Shown piece after piece: positions 47,427 through 57,464 of a stretch of 64,000 nucleotides of DNA. The notes beneath the pieces were generated by a model that had not been told where the DNA came from, did not search any database, and saw nothing but the letters and a program-made list of their open reading frames with translations. This stretch comes from Dipteris shenzhenensis. Its lineage: Eukaryota; Polypodiophyta; Polypodiopsida; Gleicheniales. The stretch lies in NCBI GenBank assembly GCA_047967505.1, contig CM106540.1; one strand, written 5' to 3'. Made by a program: the position numbers and the translations under genes. Positions within the stretch are counted from its first letter, which is position 1. Each line of letters starts with the position of its first letter.

Positions 47427-49731
47427 TTATCTGATCAAGTACTCATTAGATGGACATGCAAGTTATCCTTTGCATGGTCGATCGAGCATTAAATACTATT
47501 TTTGCTCTAGTGTCATGCACATCCGTAAAAAAACACGCTGCTAGGTATGTTATCCAATCAAGCACTTATGGGATGGGCATGCCACTTTGAATGTAAGTCA
47601 ATTCCACCTATTTGAAGGTGTGTGCAAAGTATTGTGCCCATCGGATATGCTTTGCATTGTCGATCAAGCATAAAACACCATTTTTGGCTTAGTGTCATGC
47701 ACAACCATGAAAAAACACAGTCTTAAGTGTGTTAATCAAACAAGTACTTATCGGATGGGGGCTCCACTTTTCATGCAAGTCCATTTCAACTAGGTTGAGA
47801 TGCGTGCAAAGTATTGTCACCATCGGATATGCTCTGCATGGTCGATTACGCATTATACAACGTTTTTCCCATAGTGATATGCACATCCGCAAAAAAACAC
47901 ACCCTTAGGTATGTTATCTGACCAAGTACTTATCGGATGGGTGTGCCTCTTTGAGAAAATTTCAATACCACCTAGGTTAAGGTGTAGGAAAAGTATTGTG
48001 CCCATCGGATATGCTTTGCATGGTCGATCGAGCATTAAATACCATTTTTGCCTTAGTGTCATGCACATTCGTAAAACGACACACTGCTAGGTGTGTTATC
48101 CGATCAAGTACTTATGCGATGGGAATGCCACTTTACATGTAAGTCAATTCCACCTAGTTGAAGGTGTGTGCAAGGTATTGTGGCCATTGGATATGCTTTG
48201 CATTGTCGATCAAGCATAAAACACTGTTCTTACCTTAGTGTCATGCACAACCATATAAAAACACGGCCGTAGGTGTGTTATTCAAACAAGTACTTATCAG
48301 ATGGGGGCTCCACTTTGCACGCAAGTCCATTTCATTTACTTTGAGGTGCTTGCAAAGTATTGTCACCATTGGATATGCTTTGCATGGTCAATCACACATT
48401 ATACACCATTTTTTTTTCTAGTGATATGCACATCCACAAAAAAACATGCCCCTTTGCATGCAAGTCCGTTTCAACTACTTTGAGGTGCGTGAAAAGTATT
48501 GTCACCATCAAATATGCTTTGCATGGTCGATCACACATTATACACCATTTTTTCTCTAGTGATATGCACATCCGCAAAAAAACATGCCCTTAGGTGTGTT
48601 ATCTGACCAAGTACTTATCGGATGGGTGTGCCTCTTTGAGAACATTTCAATACCACCTAGGTTGAGGCGTACAAAAAGTTTTGTGCCCATCGGATATCCT
48701 TTGCATGGTCGATCGAGCATTTAATACTATTTTTGCTCGTGTCATGCACATCCGTAAAAAAACACACTGCTAGATATGTTATCCAATCAAGCACTTATGG
48801 GATGGGAGTGCCACTTTGCATGTAAGTCAATTCCACCTAGTTGAAGGTGTGTGCAAAGTATTGTGCCCATCGGATATGCTTTGCATTGTCGATCAAGCAT
48901 AAAACACCATTTTTGCCTTAGTGTCATGCACAACTATGAAAAAACACGGTCCTAGGTGTGTTAATAAAAAAAGTACTTATCAGATGGGGGCTCCACTTTG
49001 TACGCAAGTTTGTTTCAACTACATTGAGGTGTGTGCAAAGTATTGTCACCATTGGATATGCTTTGCATGGTCGATCACACATTATACACCGTTTTTCCCC
49101 TAATGATATGCACATCTACAAGAAAACATGCCCTTAGGTGTGTTATCTGACCAAGTACTTATCGGACGGGTGTGCCTATTTGAGAACATTTTAATACCAC
49201 CTAGGTTGCAATGTAGGCAAAGTGTTGTGCCCATTGGATATCCTTTGCATGGTCGATCAAGCATAAAATACTATTTTTGCTCTAGTGTCATGCACATCCG
49301 TAAAAAAACACGCTGCTAGGTATATTATCCGATCAAGCACTTATGGGATGGGCGTCCCACTTTGCATGTAAGTCAATTCCACCTAGTTGAAGGTGTGTGC
49401 AAAGTATTGTGCCCATCGGATATGCTTTGCACACGGTCCTAGGTGTATTTTTCAAATAAGTACTTATCGGATGGGGATGCCACTTTGCACATAAGTCAAT
49501 ACTGCCAGCTAGGTTGAGGAACGTGCAAAGTCTTGTGTCCATTGGATATGCTTTGCATAGTCGATCACACATTATACACCATTTTGTTCCTAGTGTTATG
49601 CACAATCATCATAAAATACGTTTGGAGGCGTGTTATCTGAACAAGTACTTATGGGATGGGTGCATCACTTTGTATGCAAGTCAATATGACTAGGTTGAGG
49701 CGTGTACAAAGTTTTGTGCCCATCGGAGAAA
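47427..49731 (-). repeat. Satellite array 2, inverted relative to array 1
   Basis: The same ~181-bp monomers as 28548-33559, with A, B and C types, on the minus strand; about 12-13 monomers. Near 49430 a stretch is rearranged (monomer parts joined out of order). The inner end stops after minus-strand TACTTGATCAGATAAC, the same point as array 1. The outer end stops near CGATGGGCACA. Confidence 0.93.
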
Positions 49732-50823
49732 TGTAGATGCGATAATATTAGAAAATTCTTGGTATGTGTATATGTATGTGTGTGTGGCAAACAATTTTGA
49801 TACAACAAAGTAAACACCTAGTGCACAAATTATGCACTTCATACCTTGAGTAAATAAGCTTGTTGATGAGGATAAATATGTCCTTGAATAAAAGCACAGT
49901 TGTTGTATGACCACAATGGGATCGCTTTGACACCTGTGATTTTGCCCACATGTAAGTTTGCAAATAGTATAAAAAATCATATAATAATATATTAATAGTT
50001 TGAAAATGTGTATAGCAAGTGAGTAATGGGAAGTGGAAGTGGGAGTGAGGAGGGAGGAGTGGAATGGGAGAGGGAAGTAATCGGGGTGTATGATAATAAG
50101 TATAAAAAATAGTATAATAATATATTAATAGTTTTCAAATGGCAAGTGAGTAATGGGAAGTGGAAGTGAGAGTGGGGAGGGAAGAATGGAATGCGAGAGG
50201 GGAAGGTAATAGGGGAGTAGGATAATAAGGGAGTGAAATGAGTGAGGGGAGTTAATAGGGGATGAAAAAGAGGAGGGTGAGATGGGGAAATATGGGATTT
50301 TGGGAAATGGGAGGAGTATGGGACATGGTGGAAATGTGGGATGGGAGTAGTGACAATGGGGGAGGAAGAAGAAATTGATGGGGGGAGGGCTAATGGAAGA
50401 TTGGGATGAGGGATGGGGGTTCAATGGGAGAGGGGGAGTAATGGGAGCCAATGGGAGAGGGGAGAAATGAAAAGTCAATAGGAGAGAGGGGAGGAATGGA
50501 AAGCCAATAGGAGAGGAGGAGGAAAACCTAATTTTTCTTATATATAGTCTTCCTTCTTCATTCATTCTCCCCTCATTTCATTCATTGAAGCAAGAAAGCA
50601 AGGACGAGCAAGAAAGCAAGGAAGGAAGAGCAAGAAAGCAAGAAAGAGCAAACTTACAAACTTTTTCTAGGTACTTGCAAAATTTTTTGATTAATTTTTT
50701 ATCTATATATATTTTTTTAATTTGAAGAGAGAGAAAGAAAAAAAGAGAGAGAGGAACTAGAGAGAGAGAGGTTCCTGGCGGCTGCCAGGACGGGAGGGGA
50801 AGGAGGGGATGGAGGGGGGGGAG
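49732..50823. repeat. Purine-rich, partly tandem sequence
   Basis: 49970-50095 and 50100-50215 are a direct duplication (GTATAATAATATATTAATAG, then AGTGAGTAATGGGAAGTGGA). From there to about 50530 the plus strand is G/A-rich with TGGGAGAGGGGAG-like phrases. 50570-50650 repeats AAGCAAGAAAG. 50700-50822 is GA/G-rich up to the Copia-B LTR. The 146-codon minus frame at 50125-50565 is low-complexity Pro/Ser/Leu and is rejected as a gene. Confidence 0.7.
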
Positions 50824-50992
50824 TGTGGGGGTTAAAGGTCACTGTGCCTTAACCCCGGTTATGTACAATACTCAAACACATATATAAATGAATGAAAAAG
50901 AAGATTAGTGTGGTTCTGCACCCACCAAAATTTGTGCGGCTCTGTCTCTCTCTCTCCTTCTTCCATTCTTGCTTCCGTTGAGAGCACTCTCA
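50824..50992 (+). repeat. Copia-B second copy, 5' LTR, 169 bp
   Basis: Starts TGTGGGGGTTAAAGGTCACT and ends GAGCACTCTCA. It pairs with 34295-34465. Confidence 0.85.
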
Positions 50993-50994
50993 AC

Positions 50995-51006
50995 TGGTAT
51001 CAGAGC
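50995..51006 (+). other. Copia-B second copy, primer binding site
   Basis: TGGTATCAGAGC is a perfect initiator-Met tRNA complement, two bases after the LTR. Confidence 0.88.
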
Positions 51007-52433
51007 TCGGGTGATCTAGCTGAGCATGTGTGAATGCTTGGAAGCTTAGCAGCTCTGTGGGAGGAAGGAGAAGCTCTGTGGGAAGCTTTGTGGGTGACTT
51101 TACTCACATCTGAGTGTGCAGAGACCTTGGAGGAACCTTTGGAAAAGTCACTTTGGCTTTACAAAGTGGTTTTGAGAGCCTGTTAAGTGGTTTCAAAGAA
51201 AAAGTCGTTTTTTGAGCTTTTCCCTGTTCCGTTTGATGACAGAGACTCCGTATTGACTTGTAGAGGCAACTCTTGCTTGCTTTTGGTGTCCACATTACTT
51301 CAGGAGCTTGGAAACACCTTCATTCTTGAATCTGGGATCATTTCATTGGATTTTTGACTCACTGTGTCAGTTTCTGCATTTCTTGCCTGGGTGTTGGAAC
51401 TCAAGTTTGGAGCAACCATTTGCAGATCTGTCAGTTCCGATGGACTCAGGAGGTCCTAAAACTTCTATGTTGCTCATTATTCGCACTTTGGTGAAGTTTA
51501 CAAACAGCTCTGTTTCCAAAAATGTCTTTCAGTCCGTGTGTTGGACCTAGTGATTGAGACCACGGTTTCCAAAACCGTCTGTCCCATTGTGTTCCGGACG
51601 CCCAAAAACCCCTACCTATCAGTTCTTGCACGATTAGGTGGAGGATTTTCAGAGTTATAGATCTCTGTGTATTCGATTTCGTCTCTCTGTTATGCATTTT
51701 TCATTCTAAGGTTTTGAAACCTTAGATTTATGCCACATGGCAGTGGATAAGTGTTGACTCCCATTTCTCACTCATCGGTTGGGATTTTGGAGTTCTAGCA
51801 GAAGAGAGATATTTGCAAATTTTCTTGTTGATTCCGATTATGCAATGGCGCCCATGTTTTGAGGCATCTCAGGTTCTATTTTCAGTAGCAGTCATTACCG
51901 TGAGACTATGATTTCTTGAGCATACCTTATGTAGATCACTCTGGTTGCAGTTTGAGCGGTGTGTGCTCATTCGTGGTATGCATTGGGTTGCAATGGATGA
52001 TTTATAGGCCATTTGGATGCATTGCGGTCCTTATTGGATGCACTGATAGGCCCAAATTGCCTTGTGGGATGCTATTTTTTATGGACGCTTTGTACATGGA
52101 TGCTATTTTATGCTGAGGGACAGCTTTGACACATTGCAGATGATGCACTGATAGTGCTATGCTCTCTTGGATGAGATATTATTGATGCATATGCCAGTGG
52201 ATGGTGTTTATGCTTGAGTCATTTGGCACTTATTGGCATTTTCTTTTGGGTCAGATTTGCTCATATGGATGCATAGTATATGCACATGAGTCAGATGCAT
52301 CTTTTGATGCTTTGAGCTTTGAGTTTTTGGTGATATTTCAGTCTATTGTGGCATACACATTTGGATGCACCTGGTATTTGTTGTGATTCTCTCTTGCAGG
52401 CACTAGCATTTGGGATTTTGCTTTATTTGCATC

Positions 52434-52738
52434 ATGGCATCCTCTTCCATGTCTGAAAAGGAGTTTTTTAGCATTAAAAAGTTTGATGGGACAAACTTTT
52501 CTTTGTGGAAAGAACAAATAAGGGATGTGCTTATTCAAAAGAAGCAGATTAAACCCTTGGCAGGGATTGAAGCTAAGCCTGCAAATATGTCTGAGGATGA
52601 TTGGAATGAGTTGGATGCATTAGCAAAGTCTACTATTAGACAAGTTTCATCTTGCAGAGTCAGTTTATTTCACAGTAGTAAATGAGCAGACTATGGAAGA
52701 TTTGTGGAAGAAACTGTGTGCCACTTATGAGAAGGAAA
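52434..52738 (+). pseudogene. Copia-B gag fragment (N-terminal)
   Basis: Starts MASSSMSEKEFFSIKKFDGT, almost identical to 41476 onward. An extra base pair or two near 52640 shifts the frame after STIRQ; the continuation (EDLWKKLCATYEKE) is in another frame. The gene is cut off by the purine-rich repeat. Confidence 0.8.
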
Positions 52739-53350
52739 AGAAGAGAGGAAAAGAGCATAAGCATAAGAGAAGGAAGAGGGGAAAAGAGCATAAGCATAAG
52801 AGAAAAAGAAAGAAAGCATATGCTTATGCTTATGCATGAGCATATGAGCATAAGACAAAAAGAGAGAAAGCATAAGCTTGAGCTTATGCATGAGCATATG
52901 AGCATTGAAAAGAGGAGAAAAAGAGAGGAGAAAAAGAGAAGAGAAAAGAGAGTGGAAAAAAAGAGAAGGAAGAGGTGAAAAGAGATTGAAAGAGGGGAAA
53001 ACAGCATAAGCATAAGAGAAGGAAAAGCATATACATAAGAGAAAAAGAGAGAAAGCATATGCTTATGCTTATTCATGAGCATATGAGTGAAAGAGGGAGG
53101 AAAAGAGGAGAAAAAGGGAGGAAAAATGAGAGTGGAAAAGAAGAGAAGGAAGAGGGGAAAAGAGATTGAAAGAGGGGGAAAAGAAGAGGGGGAAAGAGCA
53201 TAAGCATAAGAGAAGGAAAATAATATGCATAAGAGAAAAAGAGAGAAAACATATGCTTATGCATATGCATGAGCATATGAGGGAAAGAAGGGGGGAAAGA
53301 GGGAGAAGAACAGGAAAAGAGGGAAAGAAGAGAGATTAAGAGAAGAGAGG
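52739..53350. repeat. Purine-rich repeat with CATAAGCATAAG and CATATGCTTATG palindromic units
   Basis: Phrases such as AGAGCATAAGCATAAGAGAA and GCATATGCTTATGCTTATGC recur three to four times (52748, 52785, 52860, 53005, 53195) separated by GA-rich filler. Open frames here are compositional. Confidence 0.8.
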
Positions 53351-53515
53351 GAAAGAGAGGGTTCCTACGGCCATCACTACTTCTTAAGGCGTTAGCTGCA
53401 GGCCAATGCAAAAAACAGAAATAACAAAAGGGAAAAAGAGGAAGAACTTTCTTACTTGGAAAAGTCACGCTCGGTGATTCGTGGATTGGCCCTACAAAAA
53501 AGAGGAAACATATCA

Positions 53516-53690
53516 TTATTTTAGATAACTAGTTAGAGGAAGGAGGAGTTTGGAGAAGCAACTTTTCAAAGGGATTGGATTGAGGAGACAAGCATAAGCC
53601 TACAAACAAGCAGAAAGCATAAGCCTACAAACAAGGAGAAAGAGGAGGAAGAGAAATACCAAAAAGAGAAGAGGTGAGTCTTCTTTTGTT
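53516..53690 (+). repeat. Dispersed repeat X, copy 1 (inverted partner at 62786-62907)
   Basis: Contains ATAACTAGTTAGAGGAAGGA, GGGATTGGATTGAGGAGACA and AAGAGGTGAGTC in the same order as the complement of 62786-62907. It has an additional ~41 bp made of two CATAAGCCTACAAACAA units. Identity unknown. Confidence 0.75.
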
Positions 53691-54052
53691 TCACCAAATC
53701 TCGTTTTTTGTCCTTAACCTCTAAAAATCAAGCATGAAAATTAGCACATAGGCTTAGAAATACAAGGAGAAATATGCTTCAACATTCACAAAACGAAATC
53801 TCACAAAAAATGAACCTACATTGTTTAAAGAGACGCACCTTCTTCAAAACTTCCTTTCACACAAGCAGAGAGGGAGAAGGGTGAAGAGGGAGCACAACTA
53901 TGGAAGAGGGGCTGGGTAGGGGTGAGGAGTGGGAAATAGAGAGAAGGAAAGCGAGGTCATCGAATATAAGGTGGGAGGAGAGATTTTTATTTTTCTCGCA
54001 ATAGAGATGTGAAAGACAGCATCACGCGGGGTTTTGGGTTTTAGCTCCCAGC
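53691..54052. other. Unassigned stretch before the third CACTA remnant
   Basis: AT-rich then GA-rich sequence with no gene. The outer end of the third CACTA element probably lies somewhere here, but no CACTA-like terminus was identified. Confidence 0.4.
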
Positions 54053-54165
54053 ATCGCTATATAGCGACTCTAGTCAATCACTATATAGCGACATTTATAT
54101 CCTAAAAGCATTGCTATATAGCAATGGAACAGGGCAAAGCATCGCTATATAGCGACAATTCAAGG
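54053..54165. repeat. Palindromic TCGCTATATAGCGA repeats
   Basis: Two perfect copies (CATCGCTATATAGCGAC) and two variants (ATCACTATATAGCGAC, CATTGCTATATAGCAATG) lie within 113 bp. They precede a CACTA transposase remnant, so a subterminal binding-site role like that of GACGCG in copies 1 and 2 is likely. Confidence 0.75.
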
Positions 54166-54765
54166 CACTTTTTGTTAGAAGAGAGGAAAGGAGCTCATGG
54201 GTGGCTATTTTTCCTTGCAGCTCATGTTGTGATTTTGGAGGTGTGCAGATGGAAGGGACGAGTGGAAGCTCGTCAGATGATGCACCAATGCTTGGGAGTG
54301 CAGAGTGGCTTGCAGAGAGGTTGTATTGTCATTGCACTCATTGTAAGCGAGAAGTACGACATCAACATCGTATTGTCATGTGCCACATGGCAAATGTATG
54401 GAGAGGAGCCCGAACTAGTACCAATAAAGGTCTTCAAACACTTTCCCATCATTGCAAGAATATAGCACATGTTTTGGTGCAAATCCATAGTGGAGTTGAT
54501 GACTTGGCATGCATCTCATCGGTCCGCTGATGACACATTGAGATTCCCGCAGATTGTGCAGCTTGGAAGCACATAGACAATCAGTGGCTGGACTTTGCAA
54601 GGGAGCCATGTAACTTACGTCTTGGGCTCGCCATGGATGGTGTGAATCCTTTTGGGTTACACTCGACATCTTAGTCGACATGGCCCATAGTCTTGGTGAA
54701 CTACCCGGGGGATTTAGAAGGGGAACCTTACGATATCACGTGAGTGTACACTAGGGGGGTTTTTT

Positions 54766-55690
54766 GCAGATGATGCATAAGCTTATACATTAAGGGTGGG
54801 GGCCCTTTTATGTTTTGGCTAATCTTAAATTTAAGTTAGGGGGTGGGAGGGGGGAGGGGGGAACTAATCTTTACCCTAGATGTAGACCCAATGTAGAAAT
54901 GACACACAAATACTCATTTGATAAGTCAGTCACTGGGTGTTCATGAACTAAGCCCAAAACTAACACTAGGTCTCCTTCATTGATGGTGATTCTTATTGTT
55001 AATTATGGTAATCAAAGAACCAATCATGGCTAATTAAAGGGGCTAATGTTTAGAGAAAATAAGAGAAAAGGCTATGGAAAAAGGTGTAAGAAATGTTCCA
55101 TAGTAATGCATTCCTACAAGCAAATTAAGCATAACATGGCCACATGAACACCACCACACCCACACCTATACCCTCTCACTCTTTCACTCTTTGATTTTGA
55201 CCACAAGCTGGTTCTCCTAAGTTGTCCTTATTCTCTTTTGGAATTTGTAAATATTCACTCTATCTTTCTAGTACACTTTGCTTTGCACACTTTGCAAAAT
55301 TGCCCAATCACCCAAAGACAAAGAGACTATCTATCAGAGGATTAAATAAAAAATGGAGTAATGGAAGGCTACATGGAGTGGGCATGGAGTCCCAATGTTG
55401 TAGATCCAAGAAATGGGTTTTAAGGGTGGTTCAAATCAAGGAACTTGAGATCCAACCTTGTAAGTCATGATATAAACAGTCTTTCATGATATAAAACAAA
55501 TATATCATTAAATCATTCTCTCTTTAATATAGGTTTACTATTTTATTATAGTGTCTATAGTAGTGTAATATACATGTGTCTTTTCAATATTACGACTATG
55601 TGACCGCTATTTGAATAGTGAATTTCTTAATCGAACCCTTCATTCAGAATTTGTGATAGGAAGGAAGTCATGTGACCGCTATGTGTAAGT
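54766..55690. other. Left non-coding part of the CCGRGGGATT element
   Basis: G-rich patch at 54795-54860 (GGGGGTGGGAGGGGGGAGGG), then AT-rich sequence. No exon could be supported, although the gene that follows lacks an evident N-terminus, which might be spread over small exons here. Confidence 0.4.
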
Positions 55691-55691
55691 C

Positions 55692-57464
55692 TTGGGACAA
55701 TCTATGAGAGATGATCAAGACTATATCCATAATGGAAAGAAACTTATCAATCCTTTGGATAGTGCATCTAGGAGGTTGGTACTTGGTAGAGAGCTTGTGA
55801 CTTTGAATCATGTCGCAATTGTATATCAATTATTCAAGGTTGATGAACATGGCTTGCAAGAAGGGGATATTGAGAGAAAGGATAGACAAAATTGGAGAGC
55901 TGCACAAAGGATTGCTGCAAAGAAAGTACAAAAGTGTTTGAAGTTATTACAAGAAGGCTACGGTGCTCACCAAGAGCGGACATTGGGCACACGTATGTAC
56001 TTATCAATAGTAGGATCTTACATTGATATTTTCTTATCACCTACCTTAGACTTGTATGGTCATGTGAAAGCTGCAGGAAAGGTGTCTTTCTATTTCAAGT
56101 ATGTAGAAGTTTCTACCATTGCTATTAGTGATATATGAATAAAGGATTTTGAACATATTTCCAAGGTTTATGTGGCTAATACTCATGGTTCTTTCTATAT
56201 GTAGGATTTGGTGCATGTGGATCACTAAACATGATGCATACTCTCTAAAGCAAAACTTTATCAGTAGAGAAACATTCATTGACATTCAATTGTCATGTCA
56301 CTTTGTCGTTCTCTTGATAAAGACCTTTAGGGAAAAGCATCCTCACTTGCATGTACCCCTTTCTTGCACGGGATCAGATGCATGTGAGAATTTTTTCAGC
56401 AAGGTGGGTGGAATGGTTCGGAATGAAAGATGCTATGATGGCTTTGATTTGCTGAGTAGTACAGGAGCACTTAATAGAATAGCAGAGTTTCAAGCAGGTT
56501 CAATTCTTAAATTTCCAGCAGCTCATTCTAAACAAGAAAATATATGGGCTACTTTGGAAAAGGAGAATGACACTCCTTTGGCCAACCTAGGAGACTATGC
56601 TTGTGTGAGTAGTGACAACCATATGGTATCTGCATTGAAAGAGGGATTATTAGAAGCAAAGGCCATAAGTGAGACACTTGGTATGCGCGATGAAACTTTT
56701 TGGAATGACTCATGGGAGGAGGGAGATCTCTTAGAACTCTTCAACCCTAATCTTGAATATGTGGATGAAGATGAATCATTGGATGATGTTCTACTTATAG
56801 ATGAAGATAATCACTTTGATAGTGGTGTTAGAGGTGATCTGGATGAGGAAATTACTAGTGAAAGTGATGAGGAGGAGAAGGTGGCTAGTGAAATATCGCC
56901 ATTTGTTGAAGTGGATGGGAAAGCCATTTTTAAAAGCACACTTATCAGCCAGTTGAATGGAAATCCCACACTATCTAAAGATAGATTAATAAGGGTGAAA
57001 AGTGGAGTGTATTTTTCTTTGGAGAAGAAGGCAATGATTCATACAGGAACATGTCTGGGTATAGGATCTGATTGTGCAATATTGTTTGAAAGCACATCAA
57101 TAAATGCAAACAAAAAGACAAGAGGAAAAGAAAAAGCTGGGAATACTAGTAAGGGTGCTGTAAACGGCATGTGGTACCTTGGAAGGTTGGTAAGCATGAG
57201 GAGAAAGGTTGGAAATTGTCTAAAAGAGACAAGAGGCCCCTTTGATCTATTGGATAGGCCTTTAAATGTTCAAATTCATTTGTCATGGTATCAACAAGCA
57301 AAGGGAACTCGGACCTACACATATGACCTTGTTGACAACCAATGTGTGGATTTGGAATCTATAATAGCCTTGGCCAATCTCAACTATGATCGACAAACAA
57401 AGAAATACCATCTTGATGAGAATGACTACAAACTTTTCAATGAATATGTTCACGGTAGAAAAGG
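55692..57464 (+). CDS. Putative DDE-type transposase (superfamily unassigned), partial
   Basis: Two exons read well: 55692-56096 and 56204-57464, with a GT-AG intron (GTATGTAG to TATATGTAG) joining in phase at Lys. A downstream donor (AAAAG|GTACAT) suggests more exons, and the start is not visible. Exon 1 has DQDYIHNGKKLIN, matching the DxxHxxKxxxN pattern seen around the second acidic residue in P-element/THAP-type and Kolobok-type transposases. Exon 2 has SCTGSDACENFFSKVGG, like their final Glu motif. Then come a long acidic section (VDEDESLDDVLLIDEDN, DEEITSESDEEE) and a C-terminal section with MWYLGRLVSMRRKVGN and VQIHLSWYQQAKGT. The open frame is 444 codons without a stop in exon 2, suggesting recent activity. 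The transposase role is inferred from motif layout and position between terminal repeats. Confidence 0.5.

Larger units (their letters stand above)
50824..52738 (+). mobile_element. Copia-B second copy, 3'-truncated
   Basis: LTR 50824-50992, primer site, leader and start of gag match the first Copia-B copy closely. It lacks the nested Copia-A; its sequence runs CAGTTCCGATGG where the other copy is interrupted, which confirms the Copia-A target site. Similarity ends at about 52738 inside gag and passes directly into a purine-rich repeat. Confidence 0.88.

Noticed and set aside
50125-50565. 146-codon minus-strand frame
   Set aside because: Low-complexity Pro/Ser/Leu frame from a G/A-rich strand with tandem duplication; no motif.
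52660-53516. Hydrophobic repetitive minus-strand frames that look like membrane proteins
   Set aside because: They read the complement of CATAAG/GAAAAGAG repeats; the apparent membrane segments come from composition.
54124-54465. 113-codon plus-strand frame as an independent gene
   Set aside because: Only parts of it, in two different frames, match TNP2 transposase. It is a frame crossing a CACTA remnant.
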